DNA of 36,151 nucleotides from Lentibacillus kapialis (GTDB lineage: Bacteria > Bacillota > Bacilli > Bacillales > Amphibacillaceae), in the NCBI RefSeq assembly GCF_014646635.1, contig NZ_BMNQ01000036.1, forward strand, positions 1 to 36,151, read 5' to 3'. Below the pieces are notes generated by a model, which had not been told where the DNA came from, did no database searches, and saw nothing but the letters and a program-made list of their open reading frames with translations. This document shows, in pieces, positions 1 through 8,852 of the stretch. The position numbers were made by a program, and so were the translations under genes. The stretch's first letter is position 1. Every line of letters begins with the position of its first letter.

Positions 1-125
1 CTAAAAGACCTGAATCAACTATATAGGCGTGCGTACTCAAACTATTGAACCGCCGTATACGGAACCGTACGTACGGTGGTGTGAGAGGACGACTAATCAA
101 CTAATGATTAGTCTCCTACTCGATT
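1..125 (+). mobile_element. 3' end of a group II intron (domains V and VI)
   Basis: Positions 49-80 fold into a domain V. The lower stem is ACCGCCGTA (49-57) with TACGGTGGT (72-80), the upper stem is TACG (58-61) with CGTA (66-69) around a GAAC tetraloop (62-65), and a 2-nt CG bulge (70-71) lies on the 3' side, where the catalytic bulge is expected. Positions 85-117 form a domain VI hairpin, GACTAATCA (91-99) with TGATTAGTC (105-113) above an AGGA/TCCT stem. An unpaired A at 118 is a plausible branch point, and the sequence then ends in CTCGATT, which puts the 3' splice site near 124-125. The reverse transcriptase/maturase gene would lie upstream, outside the window, so it cannot be said whether the intron is complete. 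Confidence 0.85.
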
Positions 126-187
126 ATTTTTAAACACTTATGCGATTAATACAAGACCTATACCAAATTTTTCTGGTTCTCCCAATC

Positions 188-214
188 ACTAACTTATGAT
201 AACTACATAAACTA
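188..214 (+). promoter_or_regulatory. Candidate SigK promoter for dpaA
   Basis: An AC at 188-189, 16 bp of spacer and CATAAACTA at 206-214 match the SigK pattern (AC, 16-17 bp, CATAnnnTA). In B. subtilis spoVF is known to be transcribed in the mother cell by SigK. The site is 48 bp before the dpaA start, and the ribosome binding site GGAGGGA is at 246-252. Positions 126-187, between the intron end and this promoter, show no gene. Confidence 0.65.
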
Positions 215-261
215 TTTTGAAACATCTATTTAGACGAAGCAGTACGGAGGGATTTTAAGTC

Positions 262-1143
262 ATGACGCAACAGATTGCCGTAATAGGCGGTGATGCACGC
301 TATCTGGAGCTAATACGCCAGCTTCAGGCATTGCCTGATACGAGAATTTCACTGGTAGGCTTTGACAAACTGGAACAAGGGTTTACCGGCTTAAACCAAA
401 CCGACTTTGCCGATTTGGACCAAGAGAAGATGGATGCCATCATTTTGCCGATCACCGGGACCGACCGCCAAGGATATGTGGAGACGGTTTTCTCCGATCA
501 GAAAGTTCAATTGACGGATGAATGGTTTGAAGGGCTTGGGGAAAACACGGCTGTATTCACTGGCATTTCCAATGACTATTTGGATGCTGTGAGCAAATCA
601 TCAAATGTAGAACTTATTCCATTACTTAACCGGGATGATGTGGCCATTTATAATTCGATTCCAACAGCTGAAGGTATGATCATGATGGCGATTGAACATA
701 CCAATTACACGATTCATTCATCCCGTGTCATTGTTGTCGGGTTTGGCCGGGTAGGAAACACAGTAGCTAATAAATTTTCAGCGCTTGGTGCCAAGGTTTC
801 GGTCTGTGCCAAAAGCATTATGGATCTGGCCAGAATAACCGAGTTGGGGCATACTGCTATCCCGTTTAATGAATTGCACAAGTTTACCCATGAGTGCGAT
901 TTATTAATTAATACGGTACCTGCTCAGGTTGTTACAAAAGATGCCATTCAGCATCTACCGCCGCATGGTATTATATTTGATCTTGCATCGAAACCTGGCG
1001 GCACCGATTTTGATTACGCGAAGCAGCGGGGTATTAAAGCGATTTTAGCAAAAAGCCTGCCTGGTATTGTTGCTCCGAAAACCGCCGGAAAGATTTTGGC
1101 TGATGTTATTAAACAATTTCTGCTTGTAAAGAGAGGAGAATAG
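262..1143 (+). CDS. dpaA: Dipicolinate synthase subunit A (SpoVFA)
   Basis: DpaA is the NAD(P)-binding subunit of dipicolinate synthase. Together with DpaB it oxidises the DapA product to dipicolinic acid in the mother cell during sporulation. The 293-residue length is close to the family's usual ~297. A Rossmann glycine motif, GFGRVG, is at residues 160-165, and AKSLPGIVAPKTAG near the C-terminus is typical of the family. The ATG is 9 bases after GGAGGGA. It is the first gene of a tight dpaA-dpaB-asd-dapG run, behind a SigK-like promoter. The identification is confident; the exact NAD(P) preference cannot be read from the sequence. Confidence 0.97.
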   Translation: MTQQIAVIGGDARYLELIRQLQALPDTRISLVGFDKLEQGFTGLNQTDFADLDQEKMDAIILPITGTDRQGYVETVFSDQKVQLTDEWFEGLGENTAVFTGISNDYLDAVSKSSNVELIPLLNRDDVAIYNSIPTAEGMIMMAIEHTNYTIHSSRVIVVGFGRVGNTVANKFSALGAKVSVCAKSIMDLARITELGHTAIPFNELHKFTHECDLLINTVPAQVVTKDAIQHLPPHGIIFDLASKPGGTDFDYAKQRGIKAILAKSLPGIVAPKTAGKILADVIKQFLLVKRGE

Positions 1144-1146
1144 TTG

Positions 1147-1752
1147 ATGGGATTAAAAGGAAAGCGAATTGGCTTTGGTGTGACCGGGTCACACTGCACG
1201 TATGCTCAGGTATTTCCGCAGCTAAAAAAACTGATGGATGCCGGGGCAGATGTAGTCCCTATTGTATCCTATACAGTCCAAAATACGGATACTAAATTCG
1301 GCAAAGCGGCTGATCACGTTGCAAAAATTGAATCCATTACCGGCAAACGTGCTATTAAAACGATTCCGGATGCAGAGCCGTTAGGACCTGAACTTCCGCT
1401 TGACTGCATGGTCGTTGCACCGCTGACGGGGAATTCCATGAGCAAGCTGGCAAATGCATTGACCGACACCCCGGTTTTAATGGCCGTAAAGGCTACCATA
1501 CGCAACCAGAACCCAATTGTTCTGGGAATATCTACGAACGACGCCCTGGGATTGAATGGTGTCAATTTGATGCGGCTCATGGCAAGTAAATTCTTTTATT
1601 TTATTCCATATGGCCAGGATAATCCCTATAAGAAGCCCAATTCACTCGTATCTTATATGGATTTATTGTATGATACTGTTGACTCGGCATTAAAGGAACA
1701 GCAACTTCAACCAGTGATCATTCCTCATATTGATGATAATATGATAGAATAA
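1147..1752 (+). CDS. dpaB: Dipicolinate synthase subunit B (SpoVFB)
   Basis: This is the flavoprotein-like subunit of dipicolinate synthase and the partner of DpaA. The protein is 201 residues and aligns end to end with the remembered B. subtilis SpoVFB (~200 residues). GVTGSHCTY near the N-terminus and PLTGNSMSKLANA in the middle are the flavin-binding signatures of the phosphopantothenoylcysteine-decarboxylase-like fold. GAGAGGAG at 1131-1138 is 8 bases before the ATG at 1147; a TTG at 1144 is in frame but spaced less well. The gene starts 3 bases after the dpaA stop, so the two are translationally linked, as expected for subunits of one enzyme. Confidence 0.96.
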   Translation: MGLKGKRIGFGVTGSHCTYAQVFPQLKKLMDAGADVVPIVSYTVQNTDTKFGKAADHVAKIESITGKRAIKTIPDAEPLGPELPLDCMVVAPLTGNSMSKLANALTDTPVLMAVKATIRNQNPIVLGISTNDALGLNGVNLMRLMASKFFYFIPYGQDNPYKKPNSLVSYMDLLYDTVDSALKEQQLQPVIIPHIDDNMIE

Positions 1753-1787
1753 GATGAAACCAAACTTTTAGAGAGGTGTCTTACGGA

Positions 1788-2834
1788 ATGGCAGAACATA
1801 ATCCAGTTAACGTTGCAGTAGTGGGAGCTACTGGAGCAGTCGGGGAAAAGATCATTAAGATACTCGAAAAGAAGGATTTACCAATTAAAGAGTTGAAACT
1901 ATTATCGTCTGAACGATCTGCAGGCAAAAAAGTGACATTTAACAATCAGGAGCTGATGGTTGAAGAAGCTCAGCCGGAAAGTTTCAGTAATATAGATATT
2001 GCTTTATTCTCAGCCGGAGGATCGATTTCAAAACAATTAGCACCTGAAGCGGTAAAACGCGGTGCTGTTGTTGTTGATAACACGAGTGCATATAGAATGG
2101 CTGACGACGTGCCGCTGGTTGTGCCTGAGGTAAATGAGGCGGATATTAAGTCGCACAATGGTATCATAGCAAATCCAAACTGTTCCACGATTCAAATGGT
2201 TGCGGTCTTGAAACCAATTCAGGAAGCATTTGGTCTGAGCCGGGTTATTGTTTCAACCTACCAGGCGGTGTCCGGAGCAGGAAACCACGCAAACGAGGAA
2301 TTGAGAACCCAGACGGCACAATTCTTAAACAATGAGGAAATGACAGCCGAACTGCTGCCGGTTAAAGGCGATGAGAGGCACTACCCAATTGCTTTTAATG
2401 CACTCCCCCAAATCGATGTGTTTCAGGAAAACGGTTATACATTTGAAGAAATGAAAATGATTAATGAATCAAAGAAAATTCTTCATGCACAGGATTTACC
2501 TGTTTCAGCAACATGTGTCAGGCTGCCGTTTTTTACATCGCATGCCGAGAGTGTCTATGTTGATGTTGAAAAAGATGGTTTAAATGTTGAAGATGTATGG
2601 AGCGTACTAAATAGAGCTGATGGTGTCACACTTCAGGATGATCCAGCAACACAGACATACCCGACGCCCCTGAGTGCGACCAATAAGGAAGATGTGTTTG
2701 TCGGGCGTGTTCGCAAAGATTTGGATAGTGATAAAGGCTTCCATTTGTGGGTTGTGTCTGATAATCTGATCAAAGGTGCGGCATGGAATACAATTCAAAT
2801 TGCAGAGCGTTTAATTGCTAATAAGTGGCTTTAA
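1788..2834 (+). CDS. asd: Aspartate-semialdehyde dehydrogenase
   Basis: The enzyme reduces aspartyl phosphate to aspartate semialdehyde with NADPH, the second step of the aspartate pathway to lysine, diaminopimelate, dipicolinate, threonine and methionine. The protein has 348 residues. It opens with the NADP-binding VAVVGATGAVG (residues 9-19), carries the catalytic cysteine in NPNCST (Cys132), and has the substrate-binding His in FFTSHAESV. The start is the ATG at 1788, 9 bases after GAGAGGTG (1771-1778). An in-frame GTG at 1776 overlaps that ribosome binding site and is rejected. It lies in the operon between dpaB and dapG. Confidence 0.97.
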   Translation: MAEHNPVNVAVVGATGAVGEKIIKILEKKDLPIKELKLLSSERSAGKKVTFNNQELMVEEAQPESFSNIDIALFSAGGSISKQLAPEAVKRGAVVVDNTSAYRMADDVPLVVPEVNEADIKSHNGIIANPNCSTIQMVAVLKPIQEAFGLSRVIVSTYQAVSGAGNHANEELRTQTAQFLNNEEMTAELLPVKGDERHYPIAFNALPQIDVFQENGYTFEEMKMINESKKILHAQDLPVSATCVRLPFFTSHAESVYVDVEKDGLNVEDVWSVLNRADGVTLQDDPATQTYPTPLSATNKEDVFVGRVRKDLDSDKGFHLWVVSDNLIKGAAWNTIQIAERLIANKWL

Positions 2835-2849
2835 GATAGAGGTGGAACA

Positions 2850-4082
2850 ATGCAGATATTAATTCAGAAATTCGGTGGTACCTCTGTTCAGACAGAAGAA
2901 AATCGTACTCACGTCATTCAGCATATTAAAAATGCACTCATGAACAATTACAAATTGGTTGTTGTTGTATCTGCATTAGGACGGAAACCAGCACCGTATG
3001 CAACAGACTCGCTGTTGGATCTTGTTGATTTTCCGAAGAACTATAATTCCAACCGGGAATTGGATATTCTGATGTCGTGTGGTGAAACGATTGCATCCGT
3101 TGTATTGTCAAATGAGCTGCAAAAAAACCACATTAGTTCAACAGCTTTGACAGGAGCCCAGGCAGGCTTCGTCACAAATGATGATTTTAACCAGGCGAAA
3201 ATTAAAGAGGTAAAGCCGGATCGTGTGTTAAAAGAACTTAAAGAACATGATGTTGTCGTTGTAGCAGGTTTTCAAGGTCAGTCCTCAGGCGGCGAAATAA
3301 CAACCATCGGCAGAGGCGGAAGTGACACAACAGCCGCTGCTATGGGAGCGGCTGTTGACGCTGAGCGGATCGAAATTTTCACCGATGTTAACGGCATTAT
3401 GACTGCCGATCCGAGTATGGTGTCAACCGCAAGACCACTTAATATTGTAACATATACGGAGATCTGCAATCTTGCCTATCAGGGGGCCAAAGTCATTCAC
3501 CCCAGGGCCGTTGAAATTGCTATGCAAGCGAAAATCCCTATGCGTGTACGTTCAACATATGTTGAGGATGAGGGTACGCTTATTACAGCATCTCGAATTC
3601 AGGAAATGGATACGGATATTCCGGATCGTTTGATTACCGGAATTGCGCATATGTCTTCAATAACACAAATAAGTGTTCAGACAAAAGAAGAAACCCATCA
3701 GCTGCAGTCGGATGTTTTTAAAGCAATGGCTGAAGCTGGCATCTCCGTTGACTTTATCAATATTTCACCTAACGGCGTGATTTATACTGTACCTGATGCA
3801 CACACTAACAAAGCGGTTCACATTTTAGAAACACTTGGCTTTTATCCGGAAATAACCGAGAATTGTGCAAAGGTCTCTGCTGTAGGAGCGGGCATGACCG
3901 GTGTTCCGGGTGTCGCATCAAAAATTGTTCAATCGCTGACAGACGCCGGAGTTCAAATATTACAATCAGCTGACAGTCATACAACCATTTGGGTGCTTAT
4001 CCATGAGAATGATTTAAAACCGGCAGTAAATGCGTTACATGATGTTTTTGCATTAAATGCTGCGGATAAAAACCTTGTATAG
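2850..4082 (+). CDS. dapG: Aspartokinase I (diaminopimelate-sensitive type)
   Basis: The enzyme phosphorylates aspartate, the committed step toward diaminopimelate, lysine and dipicolinate. The 410-residue protein starts with the kinase motif KFGGTSVQ (residues 7-14), continues with TTIGRGGSDT and FTDVNGIMTADPS in the kinase domain, and ends with two ACT regulatory domains (VSAVGAGMTGVPGVASKIV and QSADSHTTIWVL). It closely resembles B. subtilis DapG (404 residues). The DAP sensitivity is inferred from that and from the operon position, not from visible residues. AGAGGTGG is at 2838-2845, just before the ATG. It is followed by a 150-bp gap before dapA. Confidence 0.95.
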   Translation: MQILIQKFGGTSVQTEENRTHVIQHIKNALMNNYKLVVVVSALGRKPAPYATDSLLDLVDFPKNYNSNRELDILMSCGETIASVVLSNELQKNHISSTALTGAQAGFVTNDDFNQAKIKEVKPDRVLKELKEHDVVVVAGFQGQSSGGEITTIGRGGSDTTAAAMGAAVDAERIEIFTDVNGIMTADPSMVSTARPLNIVTYTEICNLAYQGAKVIHPRAVEIAMQAKIPMRVRSTYVEDEGTLITASRIQEMDTDIPDRLITGIAHMSSITQISVQTKEETHQLQSDVFKAMAEAGISVDFINISPNGVIYTVPDAHTNKAVHILETLGFYPEITENCAKVSAVGAGMTGVPGVASKIVQSLTDAGVQILQSADSHTTIWVLIHENDLKPAVNALHDVFALNAADKNLV

Positions 4083-4232
4083 GTTCATGTGCAAAAAGGC
4101 ATGATGGCGTTTTTTCGCATGTGATCACAAAAGTGAGTCTTCAATCAGCGGGAATCGTATTACCTTCTGCTGATTATTAGGGGAACAAACCCGGTTATAT
4201 GCGGGATAAAATTTGATTAAGAAGGTGTTTTT
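4083..4232 (+). other. dapG-dapA spacer with two hairpins
   Basis: This 150-bp spacer has no gene. It holds an AT-rich hairpin, ATGTGCAAAAA (4087-4097) against TTTTTTCGCAT (4110-4120) with one mismatch, and a second one, AATCAGC (4143-4149) with GCTGATT (4169-4175). Neither has a clean T-run in the right place, so partial termination, mRNA processing or simple structure are all possible. I see no L-box lysine riboswitch. Confidence 0.4.
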
Positions 4233-5099
4233 GTGGGCTTTGGTAATTTAATGACGGCTATGGTAACGCCATTTGATGCGAATGGTCAGGTTGATTTTGC
4301 TAAAACAACGAAGCTGATTGAATATTTACTGAGCAATGGAAGCGAAGGTTTGGTTATTGGTGGAACAACAGGTGAATCCCCCACACTGACCACTGATGAA
4401 AAGATTGCACTTTTCAGGCATACTGTCAAAATGGTGAATAATCGGGTCCCGGTAATAGCTGGGTCAGGCAGTAATAGTACACATGCATCGATTGCATTAA
4501 CCAAAGAAGCCGAAAAGGCCGGGGTAGACGGGGTTATGCTTGTGGCCCCTTATTATAATAAGCCGAACCAGGAAGGACTTTATCGTCATTTTGCCTCAAT
4601 TGCAGGTGAAACAACGCTTCCGGTGATGTTATATAATATTCCCGGTCGCTCTGCTGTGAAAATCAGTGCGGAAACCATTATACAGTTAAGTCAAATCGAG
4701 AATATCGTCTCTGTGAAAGAAGCAAGCGGCGATCTTGATCTTGCAGCCGATGTTATTGAACATACAGCTGATGGCTTTAGTGTTTACAGTGGTGAGGACA
4801 GCATTACATTACCACTGCTGTCACTTGGAGCAAAAGGTGTTGTCTCAGTCGTATCCCATATAGCCGGTAATGATATGTCAGAAATGGTGGACGCGTATCA
4901 ATCAGGTGATGTAATACGTGCGGCATCCATCCACCGCAAATTGCTTCCGGTCATGAAGGGGATGTTTGCACAGCCTTCACCGGTACCCGTCAAAACAGCA
5001 CTGAATATGAAAGGTGTTGATGCTGGCGGTGTCCGTCTTCCATTGTCGGCTATGTCTGATACAGAGGGCGAAGCACTGCGAAATTTAATAAAATCTTAA
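4233..5099 (+). CDS. dapA: 4-hydroxy-tetrahydrodipicolinate synthase
   Basis: The enzyme condenses pyruvate with aspartate semialdehyde to give the precursor of diaminopimelate, lysine and dipicolinate. It is a 288-residue TIM barrel of the NAL/DHDPS family. GGTTGESPTL is at residues 43-52, the catalytic Tyr is Y134 in YNIPGR, and the Schiff-base lysine is K162 in VKEASGDL. Translation starts at GTG 4233 with GAAGGTG at 4221-4227, which gives the expected N-terminus (GFGNLMTAMVTPF). In this operon DapA directly supplies DpaAB. A strong terminator follows within a few bases. Confidence 0.97.
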   Translation: MGFGNLMTAMVTPFDANGQVDFAKTTKLIEYLLSNGSEGLVIGGTTGESPTLTTDEKIALFRHTVKMVNNRVPVIAGSGSNSTHASIALTKEAEKAGVDGVMLVAPYYNKPNQEGLYRHFASIAGETTLPVMLYNIPGRSAVKISAETIIQLSQIENIVSVKEASGDLDLAADVIEHTADGFSVYSGEDSITLPLLSLGAKGVVSVVSHIAGNDMSEMVDAYQSGDVIRAASIHRKLLPVMKGMFAQPSPVPVKTALNMKGVDAGGVRLPLSAMSDTEGEALRNLIKS

Positions 5100-5130
5100 A
5101 AATATCGGCGGCAAAAGCCGATATTTTTAT
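5100..5130 (+). terminator. Intrinsic terminator of the dpaA-dapA operon
   Basis: AAATATCGGC (5100-5109) pairs with GCCGATATTT (5117-5126) around GGCAAAA, followed by a short T-rich tail. It starts at the dapA stop codon. The 90 bases from here to tepA hold no gene. Confidence 0.85.
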
Positions 5131-5219
5131 GTTTAATTTGTATGGTTATCTCCTTTAGAGCTCATACTAACTGATAGTTATTAATATAACCAGTAGCGTT
5201 TGAAAAGGAGTGTCCATAA

Positions 5220-5957
5220 ATGGAAAAGGAACCGTCAAAGAAAGATGATCAGAATCAAGGAGATCAGGCCAACAATTCATCACTGGTTCAAAAAATCCAA
5301 CAATTAGGTCAATCAAATGTACCACAGGCTCCGGACTCAAACATTCATGTGCTGTCCATTATCGGACAGGTTGAAGGGCATGTCCAGCTGCCTGCACAAA
5401 ATAAAACAACCAAATATGAACACTTATTGCCACAACTTATTGCAGTTGAGCAAAACCCTAAAATAGAAGGGCTGATTATCTTACTGAACACCGTCGGAGG
5501 TGATGTGGAAGCGGGACTTGCTTTATCTGAAATGATAGCCTCCATTTCTAAACCGACTGTTTCGATTGTATTGGGAGGTGGACATTCGATAGGTGTTCCG
5601 ATTGCTGTTTCTGCCGATCACTCTTTCATAGCCCCGACTGCAACGATGACAATCCATCCGATTCGATTGAATGGACTAGTCATTGGTGTTCCGCAGACAT
5701 TTGAATACATCGATAAGATGCAGGACAGGGTGATTGATTTTGTAGTTGGTCATTCAAACATTGATGGGGAAAAATTTAAAGAACTGATGTTTGCACAGGG
5801 GAATTTGACTCGGGATATCGGAACGAACGTTCTTGGAGAAAAGGCAGTTGAATATGGATTGATCGATGGTATCGGTGGTGTTAGTCACGCGATGGTTAAA
5901 TTAAATGAAATGATTGGCGATAATAATGAGGGTACTGAAGAGCAGGTGATTCAGTGA
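5220..5957 (+). CDS. tepA: ClpP-like serine protease TepA (YmfB family)
   Basis: TepA is a cytoplasmic ClpP-fold protease, called translocation-enhancing protein in B. subtilis and reported to degrade small spore proteins. The length of 245 residues equals the family's usual length. The ClpP core runs from about residue 43: [10 protein letters not shown] (90-99), the likely nucleophile Ser123 in GGGHSIGVP, and a His at 146 in MTIHP. The first ~40 residues are polar and probably flexible. The ATG at 5220 follows AAAAGGAGTG. The gene overlaps the downstream ylzJ-like gene by one or a few bases. In B. subtilis rnjB separates dapA and tepA; here it does not. Confidence 0.93.
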   Translation: MEKEPSKKDDQNQGDQANNSSLVQKIQQLGQSNVPQAPDSNIHVLSIIGQVEGHVQLPAQNKTTKYEHLLPQLIAVEQNPKIEGLIILLNTVGGDVEAGLALSEMIASISKPTVSIVLGGGHSIGVPIAVSADHSFIAPTATMTIHPIRLNGLVIGVPQTFEYIDKMQDRVIDFVVGHSNIDGEKFKELMFAQGNLTRDIGTNVLGEKAVEYGLIDGIGGVSHAMVKLNEMIGDNNEGTEEQVIQ

Positions 5958-6160
5958 TGCTGTACACACCTCTATCAACAACAGATATCGTTCCATCAGC
6001 GGATGCGGATTTTCAAAAACGTCAGTGCGTTATGCATAACGGGAAACAGTTATATGTTGAAGAAATGGAAGACGGTCAACTTCAAGTCCTTCAATTGCTT
6101 TCCACTGACCCTAACGATTTTATGAACTCTGATTATCTTCCGGGTACGATTCTGCGCTAA
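5957..6160 (+). CDS. ylzJ: YlzJ-like small protein
   Basis: This is a small protein of about 67 residues and unknown function, recognised by position and by the family pattern: an N-terminal LYTPL, a middle segment equivalent to 'G..L.VE....G...VLQLLSTDPNDFMN', and the conserved STDP turn. The ATG at 5957 shares its first base with the TGA of tepA. A GTG at 5954 adds one residue and is also possible. It sits between tepA and spoIIIE, as in B. subtilis. No signal peptide or membrane segment is visible, and I cannot assign a function. Confidence 0.85.
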   Translation: MLYTPLSTTDIVPSADADFQKRQCVMHNGKQLYVEEMEDGQLQVLQLLSTDPNDFMNSDYLPGTILR

Positions 6161-6183
6161 CCGGCGCTAAACATTGAAAATTG

Positions 6184-6238
6184 TGCTATAATGGAACTAA
6201 TTGTCAAGAACCCCTTGCCCTGATGATTGGCAGGGGTT
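6184..6238 (+). terminator. Extended -10 element followed by a hairpin (terminator/attenuator-like)
   Basis: TGcTATAAT at 6184-6192 is a perfect extended -10 box without a clear -35. A hairpin follows directly: AACCCC+TGCC (6209-6219, with T6215 bulged) pairs with GGCA+GGGGTT (6229-6238), followed by a weak T stretch. The hairpin most simply ends the tepA-ylzJ transcript. If the -10 element is active, it would instead produce a very short RNA or an attenuated leader for spoIIIE. Confidence 0.5.
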
Positions 6239-6294
6239 TATTGTTAAGTGCATTTTTATAGTTGAATTCCTTCTTTGGTATTGCTATTGTGCTG

Positions 6295-6323
6295 TTAACA
6301 AAGCTGACATAAGAGGCTATAAT
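6295..6323 (+). promoter_or_regulatory. SigA promoter for spoIIIE/ftsK
   Basis: TTAACA at 6295-6300, exactly 17 bp, then TATAAT at 6318-6323. It lies 27 bp before the GTG start of the DNA translocase gene. Confidence 0.75.
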
Positions 6324-6349
6324 GTGTTTAAAGGAAGCGAGGTGACAAT

Positions 6350-8644
6350 GTGGCAAAGAAAAAAAGGAGAAAAAAGAAGAATCAATTAAATAAACAGGTG
6401 AAATATGAGCTGCTTGGCTTGCTTTTTATTTTTCTTGCTATTTTTGGCAGTGGTGCCAGTGCTATAAGTGACGGGGCCATACCTGGAGGTCTTGAGCATA
6501 TTTTTAGATTTTTTCTGGGAATCTGGTATTTTATCGCTTCAGTATTTTTGCTTATTACAGGGATTATACTGATGGTTAAACGTCGATATCCTTACTTTTC
6601 CAATAAGAAATTAGTAGGTTTTTATATTATTTTTGCCGGTATTTTATTACTCACACATATTCAGACGTATGAAAGGTTGCTGGCTTCCTCGGAAGACATA
6701 TCGATTCTTAAGGCAACATGGGAGCAATTCTTTGCATTTGTAGAAGGTAATGGTGAGGCACTTCAAACCGGTGGCGGAATGGTTGGTGCTGTGCTGCTTA
6801 CGTTTTGTTATTTTTTATTTTCTGCCGTCGGTGCCAAAATTGTAGCTGTGTTTTCAATATTAATAGGAATTATTTTTATGACAGAGTTTTCATTGGGCGA
6901 ATTCTTTTCCAAGTGGAGCAAGCGCCTGGTTGAATGGATGAAATCGATTAAGAAGCGCATCTCATCAGCCAAAAAAGGACGTGAGACTTCAGATAGCGAC
7001 ATGACTTATAACACAGTCCCTGAGCCTAATGAAGATACGGCATCGGACGAGCCGGTTATTCAGGATTTTACGGATGTCGCTTATTCCTTTGACACACAGG
7101 ATACAGACAGCCAGTCTGAAAGTGAATCTGAGGTAACTGATAACGTTCAAGCCGGTGAAGCAGAGAAAAAAGCAGATGATGTTAATCCACTGCCCATGAC
7201 TGAGGCAGAAAATCATGAATATGAACTGCCTTCACCCAACATACTTGCGGAACCAACTCAGAGTTCACAGCAGCAAGAAAAGTCACAAATTCAAGCAACA
7301 GTCAGAAAGCTGGAACGGACGTTTAACAGTTTCGGAGTCAAAGCAAGAGTCACCAAGGTTCATGTTGGGCCGGCTGTTACAAAGTATGAGGTGTATCCCG
7401 AAGCCGGTGTAAAAGTCAGTAAGATTGTTAATCTGCATGATGATCTGGCACTTGCTCTGGCAGCAAAAGACATCCGCATTGAGGCACCTATCCCCGGAAA
7501 ATCAGCTGTCGGTATCGAAGTCCCTAATCAGGAAATAGCCCAAGTGTCACTGAGGGAAGTCTTAGATAATTCATTAACAAAGCAATCTTCTAAACTATTA
7601 TTTGCACTAGGCCGCGACATTTCAGGGGATGCGGTCCTGTCAGAACTGAGTAAAATGCCGCATATGCTCATTGCTGGTGCTACCGGAAGTGGTAAGAGTG
7701 TTTGTGTAAATGGAATTATTACGACGATTCTGATGCGTGCTAAGCCGCATGAAGTTAAGATGATGATGATTGATCCCAAAAAAGTTGAATTGAACGTATA
7801 TAACGGCATACCGCACTTATTGACACCTGTTGTGACTGATCCGAAAAAAGCATCGAGAGCGCTAAAAAAAGTGGTCGCTGAAATGGAACGAAGATATGAT
7901 TTATTTTCGGAGACAGGGACGCGTAATATCGAGGGGTACAATGAATACATTCACAAGTATAACCAAACAGTATCAGAAGAGGAAAAGCAGCCTAACTTGC
8001 CATATATCGTTGTGCTTGTAGACGAACTGGCTGATTTGATGATGGTCGCTTCCAATGAAGTTGAAGATGCCATTACGAGACTCGCTCAAATGGCACGCGC
8101 AGCAGGCATTCACCTGATCCTTGCGACACAGCGTCCATCAGTGGATGTCATTACAGGCGTCATTAAGGCAAACATTCCTTCCAGAATCGCATTTAGCGTA
8201 TCTTCCGCTACTGATTCCCGTACCATTTTGGATTCAGGCGGTGCCGAAAAACTGTTGGGTCGCGGTGATATGCTGTTTATGCCGGTAGGATCCTCAAAAC
8301 CTACCAGAGTGCAGGGAGCGTTTTTATCGGATGAAGAAGTTGAACGGGTTGTTGATCATTGCATTGATCAGCAAAAAGCTTCGTATCAGGAAGAAATGAT
8401 CCCGGAGGAAACAAACGACGTTACAACGGATGTTGATGATGAGTTATATGATGATGCCGTACAAATGATAAGTGAAATGCAAAGTGCCAGTGTTTCTATG
8501 CTACAGCGGCGCTTTCGGATTGGTTATACAAGAGCGGCTCGTTTAATCGATGCAATGGAAGATCGTGGGATTGTCGGACCTTATGAGGGCAGTAAACCAA
8601 GAACGGTTCTTGTATCACAAAATGATGAAGAAAAAACCTCCTGA
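6350..8644 (+). CDS. spoIIIE: DNA translocase SpoIIIE/FtsK
   Basis: This is a septum-anchored DNA pump that moves chromosomes into the forespore and clears DNA from division septa. The protein has 764 residues (B. subtilis SpoIIIE 787). It has a basic N-terminus (AKKKRRKKK), about four membrane segments up to residue ~185, an acidic Ser/Glu-rich linker (~200-310), then the alpha/beta motor with Walker A GATGSGKS at 443-450 and Walker B-like [12 protein letters not shown]. The C-terminal winged-helix gamma domain, which reads the orienting DNA sequences, spans roughly 695-755 ([21 protein letters not shown]). Translation starts at GTG 6350 behind GAGGTG. The gene position, rather than sftA-like features, supports the spoIIIE orthologue. 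Confidence 0.96.
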   Translation: MAKKKRRKKKNQLNKQVKYELLGLLFIFLAIFGSGASAISDGAIPGGLEHIFRFFLGIWYFIASVFLLITGIILMVKRRYPYFSNKKLVGFYIIFAGILLLTHIQTYERLLASSEDISILKATWEQFFAFVEGNGEALQTGGGMVGAVLLTFCYFLFSAVGAKIVAVFSILIGIIFMTEFSLGEFFSKWSKRLVEWMKSIKKRISSAKKGRETSDSDMTYNTVPEPNEDTASDEPVIQDFTDVAYSFDTQDTDSQSESESEVTDNVQAGEAEKKADDVNPLPMTEAENHEYELPSPNILAEPTQSSQQQEKSQIQATVRKLERTFNSFGVKARVTKVHVGPAVTKYEVYPEAGVKVSKIVNLHDDLALALAAKDIRIEAPIPGKSAVGIEVPNQEIAQVSLREVLDNSLTKQSSKLLFALGRDISGDAVLSELSKMPHMLIAGATGSGKSVCVNGIITTILMRAKPHEVKMMMIDPKKVELNVYNGIPHLLTPVVTDPKKASRALKKVVAEMERRYDLFSETGTRNIEGYNEYIHKYNQTVSEEEKQPNLPYIVVLVDELADLMMVASNEVEDAITRLAQMARAAGIHLILATQRPSVDVITGVIKANIPSRIAFSVSSATDSRTILDSGGAEKLLGRGDMLFMPVGSSKPTRVQGAFLSDEEVERVVDHCIDQQKASYQEEMIPEETNDVTTDVDDELYDDAVQMISEMQSASVSMLQRRFRIGYTRAARLIDAMEDRGIVGPYEGSKPRTVLVSQNDEEKTS

Positions 8645-8655
8645 ATCAAGCACAG

Positions 8656-8690
8656 AACGGACACGCCCTTTTCAAAGGCTGTCCGTTTTT
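8656..8690 (+). terminator. Intrinsic terminator after spoIIIE
   Basis: AACGGACA (8656-8663) pairs with TGTCCGTT (8680-8687) and is followed by Ts. The inner bases CTTTTCAAAG also pair with each other. Confidence 0.88.
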
Positions 8691-8744
8691 GTCACTTAGT
8701 ATGGTTTACGTAGTAGCCGGTGTTCCGGAATAATCGATCTCGGG

Positions 8745-8774
8745 TTTGAAATTTGTCTGTAAATAAATTTCAAA
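8745..8774. promoter_or_regulatory. Inverted repeat upstream of ymfC
   Basis: TTTGAAATTT (8745-8754) and AAATTTCAAA (8765-8774) are perfect 10-bp arms around a 10-nt spacer. A TTGACC (8779-8784) that could serve as a -35 box follows at once, although no good -10 lies 17 bp beyond it. It could be an operator or simply a hairpin. Confidence 0.4.
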
Positions 8775-8852
8775 AAATTTGACCTATATCTGTTTATTTA
8801 TCATGTGGAACATGTTATATTTATGTCGCAATATCGCTTAGTCATACGTCAG

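Noticed and set aside
4083-4232. Lysine riboswitch before dapA
   Set aside because: The spacer is short and has two simple hairpins, not the five-helix L-box with its conserved junction.
6201-6389. 62-codon frame overlapping the spoIIIE start
   Set aside because: It spans a hairpin and the SigA promoter and overlaps the true N-terminus in another frame.
7528-7950. 140-codon antisense frame inside spoIIIE
   Set aside because: It is a shadow of the well-conserved motor domain. The same holds for the long antisense frames at 11778-12377, 13940-14389 and 23150-23548.
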